The translations under genes and the position numbers were made by a program. From contig NZ_JARKMX010000014.1 of the NCBI RefSeq assembly GCF_029360705.1, forward strand, positions 124,001 through 188,000: 64,000 nt of DNA. Direction: 5' to 3'. The DNA comes from Paraflavitalea pollutisoli. Its GTDB lineage: Bacteria; Bacteroidota; Bacteroidia; Chitinophagales; Chitinophagaceae. Below are positions 1 through 10,005 of this stretch, in pieces. Numbering within the stretch: position 1 is the first letter of the stretch; each line of letters starts with the position of its first letter. Under the pieces are notes generated by a model. The model was not told where the DNA came from. It worked only from the letters and a program-made list of their open reading frames with translations, and made no database searches.

Positions 1-975
1 ACCACCGGTATGCGTAAGGTTGGCATTGCCCTGCAACAAGGTGAAATCATATTTACTGGATAAGATATACTCTTTGTTGGCCGTCTTGGTAACTCCCTTG
101 GGATTGGATTGTGCATCTTCCAGGATAAACAGGTAACGATAGCTGAGTGAGTCCACGCTACTGAACAACGCGTAGTCGTTGTACGCCATCACCTGCGCAG
201 CCAGTTCGGCCGCTTCTGTCAGGTATTTCGTCACATTGGTCGCATCATAGCCCTTGCTACCGGCCCCGAACGAAGTACCATCACCATCGGTGTTCTTGCC
301 CACATATTTTTCATAAGTGCCTTCGTACAACAATACCCGCGCTTTGAAGGCTTTCGCTGCCTGCTGGCTCACCTGTCCTTTATCCGATGCGGCAATATTT
401 CCTTCCAGTGGCAGACCCGCGATGGCGACATCGAGGTCACTCAATACCTGCTGGGTCACTTCATACCGGCTGTTGCGGGGCGCCTGCAACAATGCACTGT
501 TCACATCGGCCACTACGGTGTCGATGGGAACCCCACCAAAACGTTTCAACAGGAAGAAATGATGCCAGGCACGGAAGAAATGCGCGGCGGCCACATACTG
601 CTTAATTCCATTGTAATCGCCTGCGTAGGCACGTCCTTTACCGATCAGGATATTGTTACCGCGGATATAGCTATACGGATTGTTCCAGTAAAGATCGGAA
701 CCGTTCAGCGTAGCGGGCCAGCCGTACCCGGCATTCAGCAGGTCGCTGCCCCAATCCATCCAGTTATAGATATTGCTGCCACTCACCGGCCTGAAGCCGA
801 TCATCTTGTTGTAAAAATCATTGGCGGCCGCTTTGAACTGATCGGGATTGTTGAAATAGATCGCCTCCGTAGCTGCATCCAGCGGATCGAGGTCGAGGAA
901 GGTTTTCTCACAGGCGGTGAGGCACAGCATACTGCCGATACCCAATGCACCCAATAGTTTTTTCACCTTTTGCAT
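1..975 (-). CDS. SusD/RagB-family nutrient-binding outer membrane lipoprotein (3' end outside window)
   Basis: The product is a surface-exposed glycan-binding lipoprotein that caps its SusC partner and delivers oligosaccharides to it. The 325 visible residues start with a lipoprotein signal ending LCLTAC at about residue 21, followed by the EKTFLDLDP stretch typical of mature SusD N-termini. Next comes a TPR-like helical region with NNILIGKGRAY and AAHFFRAWHHFFLLKRFGGVPI, the family hallmark. The C-terminal part lies beyond base 1. The ATG at 975 lies 21 bp after the SusC stop, the usual susC-susD order, so the pair is co-transcribed from the promoter before susC. The family call is firm; the ligand cannot be read from sequence. 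Confidence 0.95.
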   Translation of the reverse strand, partial: MQKVKKLLGALGIGSMLCLTACEKTFLDLDPLDAATEAIYFNNPDQFKAAANDFYNKMIGFRPVSGSNIYNWMDWGSDLLNAGYGWPATLNGSDLYWNNPYSYIRGNNILIGKGRAYAGDYNGIKQYVAAAHFFRAWHHFFLLKRFGGVPIDTVVADVNSALLQAPRNSRYEVTQQVLSDLDVAIAGLPLEGNIAASDKGQVSQQAAKAFKARVLLYEGTYEKYVGKNTDGDGTSFGAGSKGYDATNVTKYLTEAAELAAQVMAYNDYALFSSVDSLSYRYLFILEDAQSNPKGVTKTANKEYILSSKYDFTLLQGNANLTHTGG

Positions 976-996
976 ATGGTAATACAGGTTGAAGAA

Positions 997-3900
997 TTAG
1001 AAAGTAAGGTTTAGACCAAAAGACCAGGTTCTGAAGAACGGATAACTACTATCCGAGCTCTCCCCTCTTTCCGGATCAAATCCATCGCGTACAGACGTGA
1101 TCTCGAAGAGATCATTGCCGGAGAAGAAGAAGCGGATATGCTGCGCACTGATCTTGCTGGCCATACCGGCAGGCAATGAATAACCGATCACGAGCGCCTT
1201 GAGCCTGGCATAACGCAGGTTCTGCACATTCACATCGTTGAACTGCCAGTTCCAGTTGTTGATATTACTGTCAAACGAAAGGCGGGGATACTGCGCATCA
1301 GGATTGGTCGGCGTCCAGGTTTTACCAACATACGTCGTATTCACGTTGAGGTAATTGCGGAAGAAAGGAGCGCGACCGTTACCACCACGCAGGATATTCC
1401 ATTTCAATACGCCCTGTATGAAAGCGCTGAAGTCGAAACCCTTCCATTGTGCACCCAGGTTCACCCCAAAATTGTAGTGCGGATCGGCATCGCCGTAGAA
1501 GTACAGGTCACCGCTACCCTTCAGCCCGGTGCCGGTGGGCGTGATCAATCCATCGCCATCCAGGTCAACCAGTTTCAGGTCACCGGGACGCAGGGTATTG
1601 GAACCACCGGCAGCTGAACCATTATAGGTCGCCACCCTGCCGGAAGCACCATATTTCTTGAAGTAATCATTGGCTTCTTCCTGCGTTTTGAAATACCCTT
1701 CGCTTTGGTATACATAAATGCTGTTGAGCGGGTATCCTTCACGTGGATTGGTCCACTTGCCTTCGCCCCAGGTATTCGCTCCTGCATAAGAGATGATCGT
1801 GTTCTTTGCATTGGCTATATTGAACCCGACATTATACTGCACGTTGCCCACTTTATCCTTCCAGTTCAGCGTCAGCTCCCAGCCACGGGTACGCAGGGTA
1901 CCGCTGTTGGTGGTAGGCGCCGCACCACCCAATACGCTGGGGTACACCAGCCGCACAAGCATGCCGACGTTCTTTTTCTCAAACAACTCTACGGTACCGG
2001 TCAACCGGTTGTTCAGCACACCAAACTCCAGGGCCAGGTTCTTGTTCACCATGCGCTCCCAGGTACGTACATTCGAGGTAATGCCATTCAGGTAACCGGT
2101 AGGCTGCATGGCCGGTGTAGCACCAAACAACGCGGTACCGGCGCCGATCAGCGCGAGGTAATCGTAATTGCCAATCCCTGCCTGTCCACCCGTCTCTCCA
2201 TAGCTACCTTTCAGTTTCAGTTCATCCAACCATTTTACCCGTTCCAGGAACGACTCCTGCGCTATACGCCAGCCGCCCGATACGCCGTAGAAATTAGACC
2301 AACGGTTATCGGCATTGAAACGTGACGATCCATCGCGACGACCGAGGAACTCGACGAGGTATTTATCCTTGTATCCATAGTTGACGCGGGCAAAATAAGA
2401 GATCAATCCCCAATGGGAGGAACCGCCACCATTGAGACCGGCGTAAGAGGCTGTCGCAGGCGAAATGGCGGTATTGAGGTCAAACAATCCTTCGTATTGC
2501 AACTGGTTGCGGGTAGCGCTCGCTGATCTTGTTTCATACAATTCAGCGGAATTGCCGACCATCACCGCAATATCATGATCATCCGCTATGGTCTTGATGT
2601 AGTCCAACTGTGCACCATAGGTCTGGTACAGGGTATTACCCATCGATTCGGTAATAGCCGGGTTATTAGGAGGCGCAAACTGTGTAGAGTTGACCTTTGT
2701 GCCCAGCCAGTTGTACAGCATATAGGTTTGGTTATAAGCACTGTTCCAGCCATCACGTTTTACAATGGCGGCTGTACCTGTCAACTTCAGGCCACGGATC
2801 AGTTCAGCGATCAGTTTACCATTCAGCCGCACGATACCTTCCCGGTTTTTCGTGGTACCGCCGGAAGTAGTAGCGGCCACGGGATTGCGGTAACCGTAAT
2901 CATCATAGTATTGACCCAATTTGTTGTAGGTGGCGAAAATAGGCGCATCAAAGAACCCATTGCCGATGCCATTACGCGGACTTTGTACCAGCCTGTTATC
3001 AAAGGACACACCGGTCTCCAATCGCACCCGCTCGGAGATATTGTAATCATAATTAAAGCGGGCGGTATACTTTTTTTCGCCGTCGTAAGCCGTCTTCAAC
3101 AGCGACTTGTTATCGGAATAACCCAGTGACAGCATATAAGAGGACTTACCGGTAGCACCGCGCAGCGACACATTCTGTTGATTGGACCAGGAAGGGCCAT
3201 ACAACGCATCGAGCCAGTTGTTGTTTTCAAAATGGCGCACCACACCCGATGGGTCGGTCCAGTCGAAAGAAGAATCGGCCGCCATCTTGATCAGGTTTTC
3301 CTTGGTCCACTGCGGAAACCATTCCACCGGGTTGCCCTGCAGATCACGCCGGTCAGAAGTAGCCGTTTGCAAATACAGCGACGCCCACTCCGACATGGTG
3401 GCCCAAGGTACTTTGATGCCAATGGTATTGAGGTTGAAGTTGGAAGTGACACTGATCTGCGTGCGGTTGCCGCGGCCACGTTTGGTGGTCACCAGCAACA
3501 CACCGCCCTGCGCACGGGCGCCATAAATGGCAGCAGACGCATCTTTCAGGGCCGTCACACTTTCAATATCATTGGGATTGATCAGGTTGAATTCCCAGGT
3601 GCCGATCAGCGGCACACCGTCTACAATGATCAATGGATCGACATTACTGACGGAAGAGGCACCCCGCATGGTGATGCTCAGTCCCTCGTTGCCCGGACGC
3701 GCGGAAGTACGTGTGATCTGCAGACCGGGCATCGATCCCTGCAGCGCATTGACCGCATTGGCCACCGGCCGGTCCTTGAATACCTCTTCCCCTACCCGCA
3801 CGATAGAGCCGGTCAGCGTCGCCTTCTTTTTGGCGCCATAACCGACCACTACTACTTCATCAAGGTTGTTCTGCAGCTTTTCCAGTTTTACCACCAGCGC

Positions 3901-4197
3901 GGCGTTGCCATCGGGCAGCACCTCCTGTTCTATAAAGCCAACGCCCGAGATCAGCAGCCGGCCGTTGACCGGCAGTTGAATGGAGAATTGACCGTCGGTC
4001 GTGGTGGCAGCAGCCACCGATGATCCTTTTACGGTTACCGTTGCGCCGGTCACGGGTTGACCGGTAGCAGCATCGACAACAGTACCTGTAACGCTCCGCG
4101 TTTGTGCCAGCGCAGCAAACTGGTGCAGGAGTAAAAAACAGCACAACAGCCAGAGCGATCGGCCTTGTTGGCGGTGCAATCGTGTTACATTTCTCAT
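997..4197 (-). CDS. SusC/RagA-family TonB-linked outer membrane transporter
   Basis: The 1066-residue product is a TonB-dependent outer-membrane channel that imports oligosaccharides in complex with SusD. A signal peptide ends near AALAQ (residue 32). A carboxypeptidase-D regulatory-like domain follows (about 34-115, starting SVTGTVVDAATGQPVTGATV). The plug domain (about 115-240) contains DEVVVVGYGAKKK, the SusC signature, and PLIIVDGVPL. The remainder is a 22-stranded barrel ending in FGLNLTF, with the terminal aromatic expected of outer-membrane barrels. Length is normal for SusC. It lies downstream of the hybrid regulator, separated by 372 bp that hold its own promoter and operator-like box, and just upstream of susD. 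Confidence 0.97.
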   Translation of the reverse strand: MRNVTRLHRQQGRSLWLLCCFLLLHQFAALAQTRSVTGTVVDAATGQPVTGATVTVKGSSVAAATTTDGQFSIQLPVNGRLLISGVGFIEQEVLPDGNAALVVKLEKLQNNLDEVVVVGYGAKKKATLTGSIVRVGEEVFKDRPVANAVNALQGSMPGLQITRTSARPGNEGLSITMRGASSVSNVDPLIIVDGVPLIGTWEFNLINPNDIESVTALKDASAAIYGARAQGGVLLVTTKRGRGNRTQISVTSNFNLNTIGIKVPWATMSEWASLYLQTATSDRRDLQGNPVEWFPQWTKENLIKMAADSSFDWTDPSGVVRHFENNNWLDALYGPSWSNQQNVSLRGATGKSSYMLSLGYSDNKSLLKTAYDGEKKYTARFNYDYNISERVRLETGVSFDNRLVQSPRNGIGNGFFDAPIFATYNKLGQYYDDYGYRNPVAATTSGGTTKNREGIVRLNGKLIAELIRGLKLTGTAAIVKRDGWNSAYNQTYMLYNWLGTKVNSTQFAPPNNPAITESMGNTLYQTYGAQLDYIKTIADDHDIAVMVGNSAELYETRSASATRNQLQYEGLFDLNTAISPATASYAGLNGGGSSHWGLISYFARVNYGYKDKYLVEFLGRRDGSSRFNADNRWSNFYGVSGGWRIAQESFLERVKWLDELKLKGSYGETGGQAGIGNYDYLALIGAGTALFGATPAMQPTGYLNGITSNVRTWERMVNKNLALEFGVLNNRLTGTVELFEKKNVGMLVRLVYPSVLGGAAPTTNSGTLRTRGWELTLNWKDKVGNVQYNVGFNIANAKNTIISYAGANTWGEGKWTNPREGYPLNSIYVYQSEGYFKTQEEANDYFKKYGASGRVATYNGSAAGGSNTLRPGDLKLVDLDGDGLITPTGTGLKGSGDLYFYGDADPHYNFGVNLGAQWKGFDFSAFIQGVLKWNILRGGNGRAPFFRNYLNVNTTYVGKTWTPTNPDAQYPRLSFDSNINNWNWQFNDVNVQNLRYARLKALVIGYSLPAGMASKISAQHIRFFFSGNDLFEITSVRDGFDPERGESSDSSYPFFRTWSFGLNLTF

Positions 4198-4474
4198 AAA
4201 GCAATAATTATTGAAGTTTGGAGAGTTAGTAATTGACTAGTATGCCCGTATCTGATCACCAGGAGGGATATTCCGTAGATAGCTTACAAACCCGCCCTGT
4301 ACCGGACCTCTCTGGTTGGTTGACGGTATTCGCCCACACGCCAATAGGGGGGAAAAATCGGGGGAGTGCCGGAAGGGGGCCGTGGCACAAGCGGTTACGT
4401 CGTAGCATAGCATAGCAATCGTATTAGGGTTGATAATCGACCAGCCACTGTTGCAAGGAGCTGATACTGATCAT

Positions 4475-4482
4475 CAAAACTA
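4475..4482 (-). promoter_or_regulatory. Putative -7 promoter box of susC
   Basis: On the minus strand this reads TAGTTTTG, a perfect match to the Bacteroidota -7 consensus TAnnTTTG. It lies 35 bp downstream of a conserved 21-bp box, exactly as at the lyase promoter near 15.99 kb. It implies a susC leader of about 270 nt, which fills most of the 372-bp gap between the regulator gene and susC. Nothing else convincing is seen in that gap. Confidence 0.6.
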
Positions 4483-4517
4483 ATAGCGGGCGTAAAAAAG
4501 GAGGCGGGTAAAAAGGT

Positions 4518-4538
4518 CCAAAAAAGGGGGTGGAATTG
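4518..4538 (-). promoter_or_regulatory. Putative operator upstream of susC, shared with the lyase promoter
   Basis: On the minus strand the box begins CAATTCCACCCCC and continues with a T6 tract and GG. It differs at one of 21 positions from the box at 16030-16050. Seven bases downstream both copies carry TACCCGC, and both are 35 bp from a TAnnTTTG box. Position upstream of -7 suits an activator site. The AraC-type output domain of the hybrid regulator in the same locus is the natural candidate, by inference. Confidence 0.6.
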
Positions 4539-4569
4539 TTCATTTGCCCATCAAGCACCGAAAAATCCC

Positions 4570-7500
4570 CTAATCGGGTTTGATGACATGTTTGTTGAGC
4601 TGGAGATTGTTGTGGAAAGGCTTTCGAAACCGCTTGATATACTCGGAAGGGTTCATACCGAAGAGCTGCTGGAAATGCGTGCGGAAATACTTGATATCGT
4701 TGAATCCGGTGATGGAGGCGATCTCGTTGATATTGTTTTCCGTATTGATCATGAGCCCGGCGGCCTTCCGCAAACGAATGAACCGGATAAACCCAACGAT
4801 CGATTGGCCCGACACAGAATTCACCTTCCGGTACAGGCTCGAGCGGCTCATGCCCATCTCGGTCGAGAGGGTTTTGATCGAAAAGGTCTCGTCGTCGAGG
4901 TGGTCTTCCACCACCTTGATACAGCGCTCCAGGAACTCCCGGTACTCTACCGACACTTTCTGGTCGTTCTGCTGCAGGGTGATCTCATTATAGAAATATT
5001 GCTGCAGGGTATTCCGCTTTTTCAGCAGGCTGACCACCCGGGCCTTCAGCAATTCCTTTTCAAAAGGTTTGGTGATATAATCATCGGCGCCGGCCTCGAT
5101 GCCTTTGAGGCGGGTTTCCGAAGCCGTACTCGCCGTGAGCAGGATGACGGGGATATGCGAGAGCGAGGTATTGTCCTTCACCTGCCGGCACAGTTCCAGT
5201 CCGCCCAGTTCCTCCATGGTGATATCGCTGATGATGAGGTCTGGCAGGTATTGTTGGGCAAGGTCCACACCGATCCTCCCATTGGCGGCCTCCAGGATCG
5301 AAAAGTCTTTACTGAAAGCCTGCGATATGTATTTCCGCAACTCTTCGTCATCGTCCACCACCAGGATAGTCGGTTTTTCCGACACGAGGGTAACCATCTC
5401 CTGGCTTTTTTCTTTGGGTGTTTCTTCCAATGCTGCAGGACGTAACTCTTCGAGGAAGGCCGGAGCAGCCGGTTGGTCGCGAACGATCTCCATCCCCGCA
5501 AAATGCGCCTGTCCTTTCAACAGCGACAGCGTAAAACAGGTGCCTTTGCCCGCTTCGCTCGTATACTGCAACGACCCGTGGTGTAATACGGTAAAATGCC
5601 GGGCGAGGTACAGCCCGATGCCAAAACCGGTTTTACCGGCCGACTGCCCCTCCCGCACCTGGTAAAAACTATTGAACAGTTTGTCGCCGACCTCCGGTGG
5701 TATACCAGGTCCGGTATCGCTTACACGAATGGAAAGTTCATCTGCCGCCTCCACCAACTGTAGACTGATGCGGCCACCCGCGGGGGTAAACTTCATCGCG
5801 TTCGACAAGAGGTTGAATAAGATGATCTCGAGTTTATCCCGGTCGGCACTTAGCATAACGGGTGCCTCCCCTGCTTCAAAGCGGTAATTTATCTTCTTGA
5901 TGCGGGCTTGTTGGTCGAAACTGAAGAATACTTCTTTGCACAATTCAGTAGCATCCAGCTCCGTCAGGTGGAGGGAGTCGCTATGGGTTTCTGCTTTGCG
6001 GAATAACAACAATTGATCGACGAGGCTGAGCAGGCGGCGCGCATTGCGGTACACCATGTGTAGGCCTTCCTGCTGCGCGCCGGCAGTTTCGGCCGCCATC
6101 ATTTCTTTGACGGGGTCGATGATGAGCGTAAGTGGTGTACGGAACTCGTGCGATACATTGGTGAAGAAGGCCAATCGCTTTTCGTGCACGGCTTTCTCCT
6201 GCTGTGCCGTCAGCTGTGATTCGCGGGCGGCCAGCTGCGCCACCTTCACATCGTAGTGCAACCTGTTTTGCCGGGTCTTGTAATACAGGAACAGGTAGAT
6301 AGCGCCGGCAGCAGCAAGCACGTACAGGCTATAGGCCCACCAACTACGGTACCAGGGAGGCAGCACGATGACCTGGATGGCCAGCTCACGCGGGTTCCAG
6401 TCGCCATCGCCATTCGTACTCTTCACACGGAAAGTATACGTGCCTTCATCGAGGTGGGTATAGGTGGCCGAGCGCAGGTTGCCCGTGTAGTTCCAGCCAC
6501 GATCCCACCCTTCCATGAAATAAGCATAGTTGATCTTTCCCGGCACGGTGTACTCTACAGCCGTAAAATGAAAACTGAAGATGGCTTCGTCATAAGGCAC
6601 CCGGATCGTTTGAACCTGCGTACCTTCCGCAGCGGTGATGAATTGCGGCGCTTTTTCTATCGGTTGGTTGTTGATGTAGAGGTCGGTCAATAGCAAGGGA
6701 GGCATCACATGACTACCGGTGATCTCATCCGGCTTGAACAGGCTGAAACCTTTGATGCCCCCAAACACCAGTTCGCCCGACGACAACATGAGCGCACTGT
6801 TGTAATGAAATTGATTGCTTTGCAAGCCATCCGCCTGGTAGTAGTTCTTAAAGGTCTTCTGCGCGGCATTGAAGCGCGACAGGCCATTGAAGGTACTCAG
6901 CCACAGCTGGGCTTTTTCATCTTCCAGAATGGTCAATACCACATCACTGCACAACCCTTCTCCTGTGGTATAGATAGCGGTAACTGCCTTCTTATTGCGG
7001 TCAAACCGTTGCAGGCCGCCGCCTTCCGTACCGATCCACAGATCGCCACGGCTGTCTTCATAGATACATTTTACCGCATAACCAATATTGTAAAAGACAT
7101 GTTGCTTGTTGACCCGGTCGATCTTAACCAGCTGCGTCAGGTTGCCACCCCAGAGGTTGCCCAGCCGGTCTTCATACAACGCAAACAGGTCCGACAGGGA
7201 GGCATCGAATACATCGAAACGATCTGCTGCGCGGTTATACCGGTAGAGTGCCCCATACTCACTGCCCTGCCGGAGGGTGGAAACCCACAACGATTGGTTG
7301 CGGTCTTCCAGCAGCGAATACGCTACCTTATTGTATCGATCGGAAACGCTGTTCAATAATGGGTAGGCGGTAAAGCGGCCGGTGGCAGCCTCGAAGCGGT
7401 TCACGCCTACACCGAAGGTGGTGATCCAGGTGGCGCCCGTATGATCTTGCTTGATCGCCACCACCGCATTGTGCGATAAAGAGGCAGGATTGCCCGGCTC

Positions 7501-8700
7501 GTTGCGATAATGCTGGAAGGTGTTGGTGTGCCGGTCCCAGCTATTGAGGCCACCGCCATCCGTTCCGATGTAGAGTTTACCGCCGGGCGCCTCATAGAGT
7601 GCGGAAACCGCATTGTCTACCAGGCTATTCGCTATGCCCGGCTCATGCGACACGGTCAGGAAATGCCCCTTCTGCGGATCGATGATGTTGACACCGGCGC
7701 GGGCAGTGCCCAGCCATTTGCGCGATTGCTGATCGATGAACACGGCATAAATGGTGCCGCCCGTCATTTCCTCGGCGTATTTACCATTGGCCGGTACTTC
7801 AAAACCCGTTCTGCCGGGTTGCCAGGTAAACAACTTACCGGTGGTGGTGCCGATCCAGAAACAATTGGCCGCATCGATGGCAAATGTGTTGATCGCACCA
7901 TTGGTGGGGGGCGCCGAACTACCGTCAGCCACCACCGTGGTGATACCGGAAGAAGGCCGGTATAAATAAATCGACGACCCACTGCTGATCCATAGGTGAT
8001 CGCCACGCAGTTCCATGGCCGTGGCTTCTGTCATCGTACTGCTGACGAGTTGCAGTTGTTGCGTACGGGCGTTGTATAAGGCAATGCCGTATTTGTGTAC
8101 GAGTGCCCAGGCATTACCGGCTTCATCGACGCGGATGGCACGAACCGCATACTGGGTAATCGTACCCGTGTTGGTTACCAGGGGAACAGCGGTAGCAGTG
8201 GTGGCCCCTTTGGGGATGAGCAACAGGCCGGTACCCTCTGAGGCGACAAAAACATTTCCGGGCCGATCGGCACGGATATCTTTTACGACGGCGTTCAACG
8301 CTTGTACTGGCTGATCGGGTGATCGCTGCCAGCGGATGGTGGTAAAGCGGCCCGACAGCGTATTGAGTTTGCTGATACCCTGGCGGGTACCGATCCATAA
8401 ATTGTGCAGGCTGTCTTCCGTAATGCTGGCGATGATATTGTGCACGAGAGAATTGCTGTCGCCTGTGCGGTGGCGGTACACTTTAAAGTCGTACCCATCG
8501 TAGCGGTTGAGACCATCGAAGGTGCCCAGCCATACCAGTCCGCGATGATCACGGAAGATGCAGCGCACCGTGTTGTTGGAAAGTCCCTGTTCGATGCCCA
8601 ATGCCGTCAACGGCGGAAGTGGTGTAGCCTGCACCGTAACCGGGCGCCACAACAGCAGCAACAGGCCGATCAGCCAGCCATGGCGCCGCAACAGTTTCAT
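4570..8700 (-). CDS. Hybrid two-component system regulator (propeller sensor, kinase, receiver, AraC output)
   Basis: This one-protein signalling system senses a glycan fragment in the periplasm and activates its utilization locus. From the ATG at 8700 (chosen because MKLLRRHGWLIGLLLLLW makes a signal peptide; another ATG lies 27 bp upstream) the order is: two seven-bladed Reg_prop propellers (about 30-690), a Y_Y_Y domain (about 700-770), one membrane segment (about 795-815), HisKA with FFTNVSHEFRTPLTL (about 850), HATPase with DTGPGIP, a receiver (about 1110-1225) with VVDDDEE and phosphoacceptor Asp in LIISDITM, and an AraC HTH (about 1270-1365). All key residues are intact. It lies between the permease gene and susC and probably binds the box shared by the two promoters of this locus. 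Confidence 0.95.
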   Translation of the reverse strand: MKLLRRHGWLIGLLLLLWRPVTVQATPLPPLTALGIEQGLSNNTVRCIFRDHRGLVWLGTFDGLNRYDGYDFKVYRHRTGDSNSLVHNIIASITEDSLHNLWIGTRQGISKLNTLSGRFTTIRWQRSPDQPVQALNAVVKDIRADRPGNVFVASEGTGLLLIPKGATTATAVPLVTNTGTITQYAVRAIRVDEAGNAWALVHKYGIALYNARTQQLQLVSSTMTEATAMELRGDHLWISSGSSIYLYRPSSGITTVVADGSSAPPTNGAINTFAIDAANCFWIGTTTGKLFTWQPGRTGFEVPANGKYAEEMTGGTIYAVFIDQQSRKWLGTARAGVNIIDPQKGHFLTVSHEPGIANSLVDNAVSALYEAPGGKLYIGTDGGGLNSWDRHTNTFQHYRNEPGNPASLSHNAVVAIKQDHTGATWITTFGVGVNRFEAATGRFTAYPLLNSVSDRYNKVAYSLLEDRNQSLWVSTLRQGSEYGALYRYNRAADRFDVFDASLSDLFALYEDRLGNLWGGNLTQLVKIDRVNKQHVFYNIGYAVKCIYEDSRGDLWIGTEGGGLQRFDRNKKAVTAIYTTGEGLCSDVVLTILEDEKAQLWLSTFNGLSRFNAAQKTFKNYYQADGLQSNQFHYNSALMLSSGELVFGGIKGFSLFKPDEITGSHVMPPLLLTDLYINNQPIEKAPQFITAAEGTQVQTIRVPYDEAIFSFHFTAVEYTVPGKINYAYFMEGWDRGWNYTGNLRSATYTHLDEGTYTFRVKSTNGDGDWNPRELAIQVIVLPPWYRSWWAYSLYVLAAAGAIYLFLYYKTRQNRLHYDVKVAQLAARESQLTAQQEKAVHEKRLAFFTNVSHEFRTPLTLIIDPVKEMMAAETAGAQQEGLHMVYRNARRLLSLVDQLLLFRKAETHSDSLHLTELDATELCKEVFFSFDQQARIKKINYRFEAGEAPVMLSADRDKLEIILFNLLSNAMKFTPAGGRISLQLVEAADELSIRVSDTGPGIPPEVGDKLFNSFYQVREGQSAGKTGFGIGLYLARHFTVLHHGSLQYTSEAGKGTCFTLSLLKGQAHFAGMEIVRDQPAAPAFLEELRPAALEETPKEKSQEMVTLVSEKPTILVVDDDEELRKYISQAFSKDFSILEAANGRIGVDLAQQYLPDLIISDITMEELGGLELCRQVKDNTSLSHIPVILLTASTASETRLKGIEAGADDYITKPFEKELLKARVVSLLKKRNTLQQYFYNEITLQQNDQKVSVEYREFLERCIKVVEDHLDDETFSIKTLSTEMGMSRSSLYRKVNSVSGQSIVGFIRFIRLRKAAGLMINTENNINEIASITGFNDIKYFRTHFQQLFGMNPSEYIKRFRKPFHNNLQLNKHVIKPD

Positions 8701-8751
8701 ATGGGGAACAGTTTCTCGCACGATCAACGTATCAATGCATGGAAAATTAGG

Positions 8752-9978
8752 TTATTTAACGCGATATAGACGGGCTCCAAACAGGAAAATAACGGCATAA
8801 CAAACAATGGGCAGGTAATAGGCACTGGCCACATCATGATTGGCGATGAGGCCCATGATATACGGAAAGAAAGCGCCACCGACTACACCCATCGAGATAA
8901 AGGACGAGGCTGGTTGCGTATGTTTTCCCAGGTTCTTGAGACCCAGGCTGAAGATCGTCGGGAACATGATGCTGAAAAAGAAATTGATCATCAGCAGGGC
9001 CACGAAGGACGTCCAGCCCCAGCGTTGTGCCACGACCACACAAGCTACTACACTGCCCATCGCAAAAGCTGCCAGCAGTTTATTGGGTGCAATGAACTTC
9101 ATCAGGTAGGTGCCCACAAAACGGCCCGCCGCCATCATGCCCATGAACAAGACCATATAATTGCCGGCCTTCTCCTCCGAGAAGCCCATTACCTCATTGC
9201 CGTAGTTGATGAAATAACTCCAGGTACCCGCCTGCGCTGCCACGTTGAAGAACTGTGCAATCGCTGCCCATACAAAATGGGGGTGCTGAAACAATTTCTT
9301 GCCGGGCGCCGTATCGACATTGGCCGCATCGGCATTCGTGGCAGCGTGGGGATCTTTCAAAGCCGGCACCTTCACCAACGCAAAAGACACAGCCACCAGC
9401 AACAGAAAGATGCCCAGACCCACGTACAGGGACTTTACCGACTCCAGGTCACCGGCACTTTCACCGGTCGACCGTAGCAGGAAGAAGGTACCTAACCAGG
9501 GGCCGATCATCGTACCCACGGCATTGAAGGATTGCGAGAAATTGATCCGCCGGTCGCTGGTACGCTGGTCACCCAGCGATACCACAAAGGGGTGAGCGAC
9601 CGTTTCAAGGGTGGCCATTCCGCAACCCAGGATAAACAGCGCTACGCGAAAGAAGGTAAAAGAAAAAGCGTTGGCAGCGGGCACAAACAGGAAGGTGCCC
9701 AGTGCAAACAACGACAGGCCCAGTAACACGCCCATCTTATAGCCAAACCGTTTCATGAACAAGCCTGCGGGGATACTCATGATGAAATAGGCGCCAAACA
9801 CCGAGAATTGGATAAGGCCCGATTGTGACTTCGACAGCTTCAGCACATTTTGAAAATGCTTATTGAGTACATCACTCATGGAATGCGCCACACCCCACAG
9901 CAGGAACAGCGAGGTCACGAAGATGAAGATGATGATGAAACGCTTTTCGGTGAACGCGGGTTGGTTGTGTTGATTCAT
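8752..9978 (-). CDS. FucP/GluP-like MFS sugar permease
   Basis: The product is an inner-membrane sugar:proton symporter of the L-fucose permease branch of the major facilitator superfamily. About 12 hydrophobic segments are visible. Family-like stretches are LLWGVAHSMSDVLNKHFQ in helix 1, FGAYFIMSIPAGLFMKRFGYK in helix 2 and the following loop, and FLGTYLMKF-like text in the second half. The start was set at the ATG at 9978; the only in-frame start above it is a TTG. The gene lies between GH97 and the hybrid regulator and should import the monosaccharide or uronic acid released by the locus enzymes. Exact substrate is unknown. Confidence 0.85.
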   Translation of the reverse strand: MNQHNQPAFTEKRFIIIFIFVTSLFLLWGVAHSMSDVLNKHFQNVLKLSKSQSGLIQFSVFGAYFIMSIPAGLFMKRFGYKMGVLLGLSLFALGTFLFVPAANAFSFTFFRVALFILGCGMATLETVAHPFVVSLGDQRTSDRRINFSQSFNAVGTMIGPWLGTFFLLRSTGESAGDLESVKSLYVGLGIFLLLVAVSFALVKVPALKDPHAATNADAANVDTAPGKKLFQHPHFVWAAIAQFFNVAAQAGTWSYFINYGNEVMGFSEEKAGNYMVLFMGMMAAGRFVGTYLMKFIAPNKLLAAFAMGSVVACVVVAQRWGWTSFVALLMINFFFSIMFPTIFSLGLKNLGKHTQPASSFISMGVVGGAFFPYIMGLIANHDVASAYYLPIVCYAVIFLFGARLYRVK

Positions 9979-10005
9979 ATGCAGCAATGGTTGTATTGAT
10001 CGTTA

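Noticed and set aside
3178-4023. Long open frame (281 codons) antisense to the SusC gene
   Set aside because: It lies wholly inside susC on the other strand and its translation has no domain-like pattern; long shadows are common in GC-rich genes.
4588-5445. 285-codon frame antisense to the hybrid regulator
   Set aside because: It mirrors the receiver and HTH codons of a clearly real gene and shows no own start signal or family features.
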